Shown: piece after piece, positions 34,066-41,358 of the stretch
Layout: the number at the start of each line of letters is the position of its first letter
How positions within the stretch are numbered: position 1 is the stretch's first letter
Origin: Aldehydirespirator sp965221215
GTDB taxonomy: Bacteria > Actinomycetota > Acidimicrobiia > Acidimicrobiales > Aldehydirespiratoraceae
Direction: 5' to 3'
DNA length: 64,000 nt
NCBI GenBank assembly: GCA_965221215.1
Contig: OZ244872.1
Span: 1,550,001 to 1,614,000 of the forward strand
Made by a program: the position numbers and the translations under genes
The notes under the pieces: generated by a model
What the model was told of the DNA's origin: nothing
Databases searched by the model: none
The model's input: the letters and a program-made list of their open reading frames with translations, nothing else

Positions 34066-34623
34066 TCAGGCCGGAAGGTCTTCGGGGCGGTCGGCGTCTC
34101 CGAACCAGGCCGTTCCCGGCACGCACACCTCGACTGCTTGCAGCTCAAGGGCGGCCGCGCTCAGCGCCCTCACTCCCCTGTCGAAGGCATCTTGCAGCCG
34201 CGCCAGGCAGCGTCTGCGCCAGGCAGCATGCATCCACTGGGGAACCCCGCCGCCGAGCGGCGCCACGAGGTCGGCACTGGCATCTTCGACCAGGCAGTCG
34301 ACCACGCCGCGGATGGCGGCGGGATCGGGCTCAAGAACGTCGCAGGGCAGCGTCGCCACCGCATCGACGCCGGCGTCGCCGAGTGCTTCCACCGCGGTGA
34401 TCACCCCGCCCAGCGGGCCCTGTCCGGGGTAGCGGTCGGGCAAGTGCTCCAGTCCCAGAGCATCCAGTCGGCCATGGTCGCCGCCCACCACCAGGACAGG
34501 CTCGGCGCCCGCAGCCCGCAGCGCCCCGACCGCCCGCACCACCATGGGCGCGCCGTCGATCTCGATGAACGCCTTGTCGGTGCCCATCCTGGAACTGGCC
34601 CCGCCCGCCAGCACCGCACCCAT
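34066..34623 (-). CDS. mobA: Molybdenum cofactor guanylyltransferase
   Basis: MobA-type nucleotidyltransferase of 185 residues that adds GMP to molybdopterin cofactor. The N-terminal GTP-binding motif LAGGASSRMGTDK is canonical, and the DRYPGQGPLGGV and TLPCDVL motifs follow at the expected spacing. No other molybdopterin genes are visible here. The related sequence family also includes MobA-like CTP enzymes, but the motifs fit MobA best. Confidence 0.85.
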   Translation of the reverse strand: MGAVLAGGASSRMGTDKAFIEIDGAPMVVRAVGALRAAGAEPVLVVGGDHGRLDALGLEHLPDRYPGQGPLGGVITAVEALGDAGVDAVATLPCDVLEPDPAAIRGVVDCLVEDASADLVAPLGGGVPQWMHAAWRRRCLARLQDAFDRGVRALSAAALELQAVEVCVPGTAWFGDADRPEDLPA

Positions 34624-34633
34624 AAAGCGCAGG

Positions 34634-35095
34634 TCAGCCACGCGGCTCCGGGTAGTCGGGAGGCGGCCAGTCGGGGTCGAGTTGCAACAGGAACAGCGCG
34701 CACCGCTCGGCCTCGTCGGCCTCACCGATGTGGGTCGCCACCCGCTGTAGCCCGCCGAGGGCCCGCAGGAACCCGCGGTTCGGCAGATTCCTCCAGCGCA
34801 CGTAGCCCGAGCCTCGCCAGCCGCTGGCCCGCAGCCGGTCGAGGCCGCGGTGATAGCCGGCGCGGAACGCGGCGTAGGCCAGCGCCGGCGGCGCATCGCT
34901 CGCCTCCAGGGCCTCACCGAGGGCGACCCAGGCCTCCAAACTGCCCGGCCACCGGGCGCAGACTGCGCCAAGGGCCTCTACAGGATCGTCGCCCGCAGCC
35001 GCCGCGGCCAGTGCCGCCTGCGTCTCGGCTGGCTCGGGGGCCAGGACCGTCTCGGGCGGGCCGTGGGGCAGCAGGGGCACACCAGCGTCACTCAT
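34634..35095 (-). CDS. DUF3151-like protein
   Basis: Protein of 153 residues resembling the actinobacterial DUF3151 family: it opens with LLPHGPPETVLAPE, has an alanine-rich helical body, and contains the conserved FRAGYHRGLDRLRASGW and PNRGFLRALGGLQRVA segments. Function unknown. It begins just upstream of the mobA gene (11-base gap), so the two may be co-transcribed. No signal or membrane segment. Confidence 0.7.
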   Translation of the reverse strand: MSDAGVPLLPHGPPETVLAPEPAETQAALAAAAAGDDPVEALGAVCARWPGSLEAWVALGEALEASDAPPALAYAAFRAGYHRGLDRLRASGWRGSGYVRWRNLPNRGFLRALGGLQRVATHIGEADEAERCALFLLQLDPDWPPPDYPEPRG

Positions 35096-35127
35096 CGCCG
35101 CCGAGGCTACAACTACTGTTCCCGACG

Positions 35128-35240
35128 GTGATAGGCGAAAGGGTCGATGCCGAATCCCCGCAACACGCGGGGCGCCGGTCGAGCGGCCGCCCAGCCCCCG
35201 CGTGATGGGCGAATGGCTCGATGCCGAGTCGTTGCAGGCC
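35128..35240 (+). repeat. Imperfect 74-bp-offset duplication of the 5' end of a small membrane-protein gene
   Basis: GTGATAGGCGAA... at 35128 and GTGATGGGCGAA... at 35202 align over about 37 bases with roughly four of five positions identical. The upstream copy opens a 25-codon frame (35128-35205) whose product starts VIGERVDAESPQ, echoing VMGEWLDAESLQ of the real gene, and whose TGA overlaps the real start codon. This is the same arrangement as at the HisD-like gene. Confidence 0.7.
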
Positions 35241-35465
35241 ATCATCCTCGGCGCGATCGTGGCCTTGGGCGTGCTGGCCGCGCTGGTGCTGCGGATTGTG
35301 CGCAAACTGCTGCTGCGACTGGCGCTGATCGTCCTCATCGGCGCGCTGGCCGCGAGCCTCTGGCTGCAGCGCGCCAATCTGCAGGACTGCGTGGAGACCT
35401 GCTCGTGCAAGCTGTACGGCCAGAAAGTGGCCGTTCCACCCGACGCCAACCCCAACTGCGCATAG
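35202..35465 (+). CDS. Small membrane protein with C-terminal cysteines (87 aa)
   Basis: Function not recognised. About 87 residues with two hydrophobic helices (about 12-32 and 36-53) separated by a basic turn (RIVRKLLLR), then a short tail with four cysteines (DCVETCSCKLYGQKV and a final Cys). The tail probably lies outside the membrane, where the cysteines could form disulfides or bind metal. GTG at 35202 and ATG at 35205 are both possible starts. Confidence 0.6.
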   Translation: MMGEWLDAESLQAIILGAIVALGVLAALVLRIVRKLLLRLALIVLIGALAASLWLQRANLQDCVETCSCKLYGQKVAVPPDANPNCA

Positions 35466-35524
35466 CGCAAGCGCAAACGCCCTCTGAGCCCGTCCATTGC
35501 CTCGCTTCGGGTGGCAACCCAGAG

Positions 35525-35533
35525 TTATCCACA
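35525..35533 (+). promoter_or_regulatory. Single consensus DnaA-box sequence
   Basis: TTATCCACA, the consensus DnaA box, occurs 18 bases before the pyruvate kinase ATG. No cluster of further boxes and no dnaA/dnaN genes are nearby, so this is not an origin; it may be chance or a DnaA-responsive site. Confidence 0.3.
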
Positions 35534-35551
35534 GGCGATAGCCTCTCGGCC

Positions 35552-36985
35552 ATGCAGCGGAGCACCAAGATCGTCGCCACCATCGGCCCAGCCAGCGAGA
35601 GCGAGTCCACGCTGGCCGACATGATGGCTGCGGGCATGGACGTTGCCCGCATCGGCCTGGCCCACGGGACCCTCGACGAGGCCATCGAGCGCTACCGCCG
35701 GATTCGCCGGGTCTCCGCGGAGGTCGGCCGGCCGGTCGGGATCCTGGTCGACCTGCCCGGCCCCAAAGTCCGGGTCGCCAGCCTCGGCGAGGATCCCGTG
35801 GAGTTCCACTCCGACACCACTATCGAGATGGTGGTCGGCAGCGACCGCTCCACCGACAGCGTCTTGGAGGTGGACTACGAGGGCCTGATGGACGATGTGC
35901 TGGTGGGCGACACCCTCGACATGGGCGACGGGCGGGTGGTGCTCGAAGTGGTCGACAAGGGCGGTGACCGCCTCAAGGTGAGCATCGTCCACGGCGGCGT
36001 GCTGTCGGGCTGCCCCGGCGTCCACATCCCCGCCGACCGGCTGCGGATTTCCACCCCCACCCCCAGCGACTTCGTCGCCCTCGACGCCTTCATCGAGCTC
36101 GGTGTGGACATGGTGGCCGTCTCGTTCGTGCGCTCCGCCCACGACATCCGGCGCGTCGGCACCGAGCCCCACCCCCGCGGCCCCATGCTGGTGGCCAAGA
36201 TCGAGACCAGGGCGGCGGTGCAGAACCTGTCGGGCATCATCGAGACCGCCGGGGCGATCATGGTGGCCCGGGGCGACCTCGGCAGCGAGTGCAGCATCGA
36301 GGAGCTGCCCCACCTGCAGAAGCAGATCATCCAGCAGTGCATCGCCGGCGGCCGTCCGGTGATCACCGCCACCCAGATGCTGGAGTCGATGGTGACACGG
36401 CCGTCGCCCACCCGGGCCGAGGCCAGCGATGTGGCCAACGCGGTGTTCGACGGCTCCTCGGCGCTGATGCTGTCGGGGGAGACCGCAGTCGGCATCGACC
36501 CCGCCAACGTGGTGCGCACCATGGACCGGATCGCCCGGCGAGCCGATGAGGAGTTCGACTACGAGCTGTGGGCCGAGCGCCTCGCTGAGCTGCGCATGAC
36601 CGACGACTCGACCCACGACGCCGCCTCCATCACCGACGCCATGACGATGGCGGCTTGGCGGGCTGCCGACGGGCTCGGCATCTCCACCATCCTGGCCATC
36701 TCCGGCACCGGCTTCACGGTGCGGTCCATGGCCCGGTTCAGGCCCCAGGCCCGGATCATTGGCTTGTCGCACAACGAGCGTACGGTGCAGCAGCTCACCC
36801 TGAGCTGGGGGACCACGCCGGTGCTGGTCCACGACCGCGGCTCCAACGACGAGATGGTCCGCCAGGCGGTGACAATGGCCCGCGAGCACGACTTCGCCCG
36901 CTCCGGCGAGATCGTCGCGGTGCTCGCCGGCGCCGACAACCGGTCTCGCAGCGCCAACGTCCTCCGCCTGGAACGAATCCCATAA
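35552..36985 (+). CDS. pyk: Pyruvate kinase, divergent K+-independent-like type
   Basis: Glycolytic enzyme of 477 residues that makes pyruvate and ATP from phosphoenolpyruvate. The core active site is recognisable: Arg33, the AKIE lysine, MVARGDLG and TATQMLESM. The potassium-binding residues are changed: where classical enzymes read RxNxSHG this one reads R-I-G-L-A-HG (33-39), and the classical DTKGPEIR is DLPGPKVR (67-74), with Lys in place of the Glu linked to K+ dependence. The start at 35552 gives the normal N-terminus STKIVATIGPAS; longer frames were rejected. A C-terminal allosteric domain is present. Confidence 0.9.
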   Translation: MQRSTKIVATIGPASESESTLADMMAAGMDVARIGLAHGTLDEAIERYRRIRRVSAEVGRPVGILVDLPGPKVRVASLGEDPVEFHSDTTIEMVVGSDRSTDSVLEVDYEGLMDDVLVGDTLDMGDGRVVLEVVDKGGDRLKVSIVHGGVLSGCPGVHIPADRLRISTPTPSDFVALDAFIELGVDMVAVSFVRSAHDIRRVGTEPHPRGPMLVAKIETRAAVQNLSGIIETAGAIMVARGDLGSECSIEELPHLQKQIIQQCIAGGRPVITATQMLESMVTRPSPTRAEASDVANAVFDGSSALMLSGETAVGIDPANVVRTMDRIARRADEEFDYELWAERLAELRMTDDSTHDAASITDAMTMAAWRAADGLGISTILAISGTGFTVRSMARFRPQARIIGLSHNERTVQQLTLSWGTTPVLVHDRGSNDEMVRQAVTMAREHDFARSGEIVAVLAGADNRSRSANVLRLERIP

Positions 36986-37111
36986 CCGGGTCCGGTACTG
37001 CTGCAACACACCGAGAAATAACCTCAAAGTATCTGACAATGATTTATGTTTGCTGTTGATGGATCCTCCGGCTAGGTTGCTGCGCAGCCAGAACCCCGAA
37101 GGGAGCGAGCC

Positions 37112-37468
37112 ATGGGCACGTTCAAGTGGCCGGTACGGATCTCCGATCTCGACGGCGACAGGTCGGCGGACATTGAGGCGACTGTGGACACTGGTGCGGC
37201 TTACAGCGCGCTTCCCGGCACCCTGCTGCGCGATCTGGGGATCGAGCCGGCTCGGAGACGGCGACTGCGGCTGGCCGACGGGCGAGTCGTCGACAGCCAC
37301 ATCGGCTGGGCGCGGGTGACTGTCGACGGAGAGAGCGCTCCCACCGCGGTGGTCTTCGCCGAGGACGATGCTCCGCTCTTGCTCGGCGCTCACGCCCTGG
37401 AGGGCCTTGGATTGGCAGTTGATCCCGTGCGGCAGCGTCTGATGCCTGACGAGCACATCATGTACTGA
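37112..37468 (+). CDS. Retropepsin-like (clan AA) aspartic protease
   Basis: Single-domain aspartic protease-like protein of 118 residues. The catalytic motif is VDTGAAYSALP, and the second half has the LLLGAHALEGLGLAVDP pattern of bacterial clan AA proteases. Such proteins act as homodimers, each subunit contributing one Asp. No signal peptide, so probably cytoplasmic. A GGGAG ribosome-binding site precedes the ATG. The GDPD gene follows after 14 bases. Confidence 0.8.
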   Translation: MGTFKWPVRISDLDGDRSADIEATVDTGAAYSALPGTLLRDLGIEPARRRRLRLADGRVVDSHIGWARVTVDGESAPTAVVFAEDDAPLLLGAHALEGLGLAVDPVRQRLMPDEHIMY

Positions 37469-37482
37469 GCTACGGTTCGGGC

Positions 37483-38295
37483 GTGGCTTGCCACCCGTAC
37501 CTGGATGTGGACGGGCCCATCGCCTTCGCTCACCGCGGAGGGGCCGAGGAGTTCCCCGAGAACACGCTGAGGGCCTTCCGTCACGCCGTGAATCTGGGCT
37601 TCACCCATGTGGAGACCGACGTTCACGCCACTGCCGACGGGGTGGTGGTCGCCTTCCACGACCACTCGCTGGACCGGGTCACCGACGGCCGCGGCGCGGT
37701 CCGCGACCTGGCCTGGAGCCGCCTCCGTCGGGCTCTGGTGGCCGGATCCGACCCGATTCTGCGCCTCGACGAGCTCCTCGAGGAGCTGCCGGACACGAGG
37801 ATCAACATCGACCCCAAGAGCGACGCCGCGGTCGGGCCGCTGGCAGAGGTGCTGCGGCGAAGCGGTGCGGTGGAGCGGGTGTGCGTTTGCTCGTTCTCGG
37901 ACCGGCGCACCCAGCAGGTGCGCGACCGCATGGGCGACTCGCTGTGCGTGGGCGCGGGACCCCGGGGCATGGCGCGTCTGCTGGCCGCCTCGGCTCGCCC
38001 GCGCCGACCGGGGCGGGTTGGGGCCGAGTCAGCCGAGCGCCCGCGCGCCACGCCGGTACCGGTCCGCTTGGGCTTTCACGCCGCTCAGGTGCCGGTCCGC
38101 TTCCGGGGCCTGACCCTGGTGCGGCCCGGGGTGCTGGCCGAGGCCCATCGCCGCGGCGTCGCCGTCCATGTCTGGACCATCGACGAGCCCGCCGAGATGC
38201 ACCGCCTGCTCGACATGGGGGTGGACGGCATCATGACCGACCGGCCCTCGGTGCTGCGCCAGGCCATGATCGACAGGGGCCACTGGAAGCCCTGA
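37483..38295 (+). CDS. Glycerophosphodiester phosphodiesterase
   Basis: GDPD-family enzyme of 270 residues, hydrolysing glycerophosphodiesters from lipid turnover to glycerol-3-phosphate and an alcohol. Seen: catalytic HRGG with His17, the metal-binding ETDVHATADG, FHDHSLDR, and the C-terminal VHVWTIDEPAEM typical of UgpQ-type cytoplasmic enzymes. Starts at GTG. An Arg/Pro-rich stretch near residues 172-190 looks like an insertion in a loop. Confidence 0.88.
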   Translation: MACHPYLDVDGPIAFAHRGGAEEFPENTLRAFRHAVNLGFTHVETDVHATADGVVVAFHDHSLDRVTDGRGAVRDLAWSRLRRALVAGSDPILRLDELLEELPDTRINIDPKSDAAVGPLAEVLRRSGAVERVCVCSFSDRRTQQVRDRMGDSLCVGAGPRGMARLLAASARPRRPGRVGAESAERPRATPVPVRLGFHAAQVPVRFRGLTLVRPGVLAEAHRRGVAVHVWTIDEPAEMHRLLDMGVDGIMTDRPSVLRQAMIDRGHWKP

Positions 38296-38402
38296 CCCAC
38301 TTCTCGGTGGGGACCATGAGCGACGAGCTGTGGACAACACAGCCGCGGCTGGGGATTTCTTGAGAATGCTTGGGATTTCGATGGGGATTTCGCGCTTTAG
38401 GG

Positions 38403-38431
38403 TTGACAACCCGGCCCGAACCCCGCATGAT
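38403..38431 (+). promoter_or_regulatory. Strong sigma-70-like promoter
   Basis: A perfect -35 TTGACA (38403-38408), a 17-base spacer and a -10 CATGAT (38426-38431) point right, toward the hairpin-rich region and the surface-protein/sortase genes. The predicted start of transcription is near 38438, exactly where the first hairpin begins. Confidence 0.65.
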
Positions 38432-38435
38432 CCCC

Positions 38436-39060
38436 GGTGTCCGAAGTGAGCAGCGAAGTCAGACACCGCACCAGCAGCCGAGGGTTTCGGGCCCGAGGCG
38501 GCGGGAACGGAGTTTGACAGAGCGGTCCGCAGAAGACACCCAGCCAGCCAGGCCGGCTCCCAGGAGCCGGTGGGTCAGCCGGGGACACGGAGGTTCTCCT
38601 TCGAGCAAGCGGCAGGAATCCCCGACGGGAGAGGATGGTCGCAAGGTCGCAGAAGAGCCGCCTCGCCGGGAAGCCCGGAGACAACCGAACACACCGCCGG
38701 GTGTGCAGAGGGAGTCACCGGAACCGCCTTCTGGGCGAGGGTGTCGCCGAGGCACCGGATTCGAGTCCGATCCCGACGGGGAATGGAACCGATCCAGAGC
38801 CTCAGGAGGTGCCGACGGGCACCACCGGGTGATTCGGATTCACGCCTCGGAGCCGTCCGGGCGGGAATCAGGGCACGGGCCCGGATACGGGCCAGTGTCC
38901 CGCAATGCCGCAGAATCCGCCGGGAGGATGCGGTTGATGGACAGGCGCAATCGGAGCCCCGAGAAGTTGAGCGGCGCAAGCCGGGAGGCTACTCGGGGCT
39001 CCGCCGCGTCCGAGGGTCTCAGACCCGGCTGGCACGAATGTGTATGCTTCGCCGCAGTCA
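38436..39060 (+). ncRNA. Candidate large structured RNA or long structured leader
   Basis: The 850 bases between the GDPD gene and the first surface-protein gene hold no convincing protein; the open frames there give only Arg/Ser/Pro-rich low-complexity sequence. The plus strand is purine-rich and packed with perfect stems: 38436/38462 (6 bp), 38553/38664 (7 bp, loop CCAG), 38666/38674 (5 bp), 38690/38700 (6 bp), 38808/38818 (6 bp), 38878/38888 (6 bp, closed by an outer GGGCAC/GTGTCCC), 38908-38933 (two-part stem), 38952-38963 with 38992-39003 (12 bp) enclosing a CGGC-GCAA-GCCG tetraloop hairpin, and 39014/39022 (5 bp). I could not match it to RNase P RNA, tmRNA, 6S, SRP RNA or group I/II introns. 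The 3' end is not defined; it may be a 5' UTR of the next gene. Confidence 0.5.
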
Positions 39061-39142
39061 GGCGCGCGCATTCCCCGATGGGCGCGCTGGGGGTTTGCGA
39101 GGAACGCAAGGACTTGCTCCAACCATGAAAGGACGAGCACCG

Positions 39143-39772
39143 ATGAAGAGAATCATGGCCTTGGCGGCCGCGATGAGCATGCTGGCGATGTTCGCGCTGG
39201 CGAGCCATGCGGCCGCTCAGAGCGGGCCCACAGTGTCGGTCGATCCCGAGTACGTCAGCGAGGCTGGCGACCACGAGGTGACGGTCTCCGGCAGCGACTG
39301 GCAGGCGGACCCCGCGATCACGCAGTGCCCTGGCTTCGGAGGTGTCCTGCCCCCCACTCTCGATGAAGCGGCAGCTTTCGCCAACTGCCCCAACCTCGTC
39401 GCATCCATGAGCGCACTGGTTCCAGCTCCGGGGGGGTCATTCACAACGTCGATGACCGTCAGCGTTCCCGCCGACGGGCTCGTGCTATTGGCGTTCACGG
39501 CCGACCCGAGCGCTTTCGCAATGACCGCAATCAAGGTCGGCGAGCCGATGGACGACATGGACGACGGCGACATGGACGACATGGATGGAGACATGGGCGA
39601 CGGCGACATGGACGACATGGGCGATGACATGGCGCCCATGGGTGGCGCCGACACCGGCTTCGGCGGCACCGCCGGATCCGACAGCAGCGGCATCGCCGTG
39701 CCGCTGGCCGCAACCCTCGCAGCCGTGACCCTGCTCGGCGGAGCCGCGCTGGTGGCCCGACGCAACACCTGA
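39143..39772 (+). CDS. Secreted surface protein with Asp/Met-rich linker and C-terminal sorting tail, copy 1
   Basis: Protein of 209 residues. A signal peptide (MKRIMALAAAMSMLAMFALA, cleavage near AAAQ) is followed by a beta-rich domain of about 115 residues, a linker of Asp, Met and Gly (repeats of GDMDDM), then GGADTGFGGTAGSDSSG, a hydrophobic segment and ARRNT. This looks like a cell-wall sorting signal without LPXTG; a class F sortase is encoded two genes downstream. An in-frame ATG at 39125 is possible, but the AAAGGA site favours 39143. Paralogue of the next gene; their ribosome-binding regions and both termini are nearly identical. Confidence 0.75.
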   Translation: MKRIMALAAAMSMLAMFALASHAAAQSGPTVSVDPEYVSEAGDHEVTVSGSDWQADPAITQCPGFGGVLPPTLDEAAAFANCPNLVASMSALVPAPGGSFTTSMTVSVPADGLVLLAFTADPSAFAMTAIKVGEPMDDMDDGDMDDMDGDMGDGDMDDMGDDMAPMGGADTGFGGTAGSDSSGIAVPLAATLAAVTLLGGAALVARRNT

Positions 39773-39792
39773 CGCCGAAGGGACGAGCACCG

Positions 39793-40431
39793 ATGAAGAG
39801 AGTCATGGCCCTGACAGCCGCGGCGAGCCTGGCAGCCCTGTTCGCACTTGCGAGTCAGGCGCACGCGCAGGACGGCCCCACCCTCTCGGCCGATCCGGCC
39901 GTGGTGGACGGGCCGGGAACGAACACCTTCACGCTCGCCGGCGGGGGCTGGAGCCCGGGTCTGCAGGTGTTCATCGTGCCATGCACCGTTCCCGGCGAGC
40001 AGCTCACCACCGCAACGCCCCCCGATGAGCTCGCGGCCCGGCTCTCAGTTCTCACGCCCGACAACTGTGCCCTCATCCCCATTGGTGGCCCCGCAACCGC
40101 GGCTGATGACGGCACTTTCACCGTCGAGGTCACCCACGACGTTCCTGCCAACTTCGCCTTCGGCGCCGGCGACATCGCGGTCACCGAGAACAGCGTTGTT
40201 CCCGTCCTGTTCATGGCGGAAGACATGGACATGGACATGGGCGACGGCGACATGGACGACATGGGTGATGGCGACATGGGCGATGACATGGCGCCCATGG
40301 GTGGCGCCGACACCGGCTTGGGCGGCACCGCCGGATCCGACAGCAGCGGCATCGCCGTGCCACTGGCCGCGACCCTCGCAGCCGTGACCCTGCTCGGCGG
40401 AGCCGCGCTGGTGGCCCGACGCAACACCTGA
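39793..40431 (+). CDS. Secreted surface protein with Asp/Met-rich linker and C-terminal sorting tail, copy 2
   Basis: Protein of 212 residues arranged like copy 1: signal peptide (MKRVMALTAAASLAALFALA), a beta-rich ectodomain of about 120 residues containing two cysteines (VPCTVPG and DNCALIP), an Asp/Met linker (DMDMDMGDGDMDDM), and a tail GGADTGLGGTAGSDSSG-hydrophobic-ARRNT that is almost identical to copy 1. The ectodomain has diverged strongly while both ends and the linker stayed the same, as in recent tandem duplication with selection or recombination on the middle. Likely a sortase substrate. Confidence 0.75.
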   Translation: MKRVMALTAAASLAALFALASQAHAQDGPTLSADPAVVDGPGTNTFTLAGGGWSPGLQVFIVPCTVPGEQLTTATPPDELAARLSVLTPDNCALIPIGGPATAADDGTFTVEVTHDVPANFAFGAGDIAVTENSVVPVLFMAEDMDMDMGDGDMDDMGDGDMGDDMAPMGGADTGLGGTAGSDSSGIAVPLAATLAAVTLLGGAALVARRNT

Positions 40432-40463
40432 CGACATTCCAACCCGCTCGGGGCCGGGGTCCA

Positions 40464-41303
40464 ATGATGGACGCCAAACCCTGGGCGCAGAGACTTCCGA
40501 CAACGGCAGCGGCACTAGTAGTCGCTGCCGTTGTCGCGTCTTGCGGTTCCGACCGCTTGACCGGCAGCGTCCAGGCGCCAGCCACGGCACCGAGCGTTGC
40601 AACCGCCAGCCCGGCCGCTACAGGAATCGCCGAACCGGTGCCCACCCTTGCAGTTCAACCACCCAGCGCGGCGGAGGCGCCGACCGTCGTGCCCGAGACA
40701 TTGGCAGCGGACACCGAAGCTTCGCTGGCAGAGGCAACGACGCTCATTGCGGTGGAGCCTTCGGTCCCGGCCGTTGAGCCGGACCTCATACCAACATGGG
40801 ACTACTCGCCGCTGGTGGGCCACGCGGGCTACGACGAGGTCGGCAGTGCCCGGATGCAGGCGCCCAACCCGGCCGTCATTCGCATTCCGCGGCTCGATGT
40901 GGAGGCGTCGATCATTCCCCTGGGCCTGAGAGACGACGGCGCAATCGAGGTGCCGGAGGATCCCGACCAGGCCGGCTGGTGGCTGGGCGGCCCCGAGCCG
41001 GGCGAGACGGGGCCGGCGGTGATCCTCGGCCATGTGGACTCACGGGAGGAGGGTCCGGCCGTGTTCTTCTACCTGCGATACCTGGAGACTGGAGACGAGA
41101 TCCACATCGACCGGGTGGACGGATCGACGGTCACCTACGTGGTCGAATCAACCGAGAGCCACGACAAGGACGCCTTCCCTACCAATGCGGTCTACGGACC
41201 CACCGAGCAGCCCACCCTGCGGCTGGTCACCTGCGGCGGCGACTATGACTTCGACGTGCGCACCTACCCGGAGAACGTGGTCGTCTTCGCCTCGCTGGCC
41301 TGA
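40464..41303 (+). CDS. Class F sortase
   Basis: Transpeptidase of 279 residues that should join surface proteins to the cell wall. The catalytic residues are His190 (VILGHVDS) and Cys257 (LRLVTCGG), with Arg266 in DVRTY as the likely arginine; the sequence KDAFPTNAVYGPT is typical of class F. The N-terminus has a hydrophobic segment ending VVASC, possibly a lipobox, then a Pro/Ala/Thr-rich spacer to about residue 110. It lies 32 bases after two paralogous secreted proteins that end in sorting-like tails, its probable substrates. Confidence 0.88.
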   Translation: MMDAKPWAQRLPTTAAALVVAAVVASCGSDRLTGSVQAPATAPSVATASPAATGIAEPVPTLAVQPPSAAEAPTVVPETLAADTEASLAEATTLIAVEPSVPAVEPDLIPTWDYSPLVGHAGYDEVGSARMQAPNPAVIRIPRLDVEASIIPLGLRDDGAIEVPEDPDQAGWWLGGPEPGETGPAVILGHVDSREEGPAVFFYLRYLETGDEIHIDRVDGSTVTYVVESTESHDKDAFPTNAVYGPTEQPTLRLVTCGGDYDFDVRTYPENVVVFASLA

Positions 41304-41320
41304 CCTGACCGGCCGAACAG

Positions 41321-41358
41321 CCTCGATGCCCAGAACAGCTAGCGCAGCGGCATCGAGG
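41321..41358. terminator. Inverted repeat between convergent sortase and gltD genes
   Basis: CCTCGATGCC (41321-41330) and GGCATCGAGG (41349-41358) form a perfect 10-bp stem around an 18-base loop at the junction of the convergent sortase and gltD genes. It overlaps the last codons of gltD. A bidirectional terminator is the simplest explanation, although there is no T-run. Confidence 0.5.

Noticed and set aside
35525..35533. Replication origin suggested by a DnaA box
   Set aside because: Only one consensus box, no cluster, no AT-rich unwinding stretch and no dnaA/dnaN/gyrB genes nearby.
38436..39060. RNase P RNA, tmRNA or group II intron
   Set aside because: The conserved GAGGAAAGTCC of RNase P RNA, the tmRNA ends and T-arm, and a domain V pattern of group II introns could not be found.
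38370..39128. Long open frames (up to 252 codons) in the gap before the surface-protein genes
   Set aside because: Their products are Arg/Ser/Pro/Gly-rich low-complexity sequence without any motif; several frames are open at once because the DNA lacks T-rich stops. Hairpins explain the region better.
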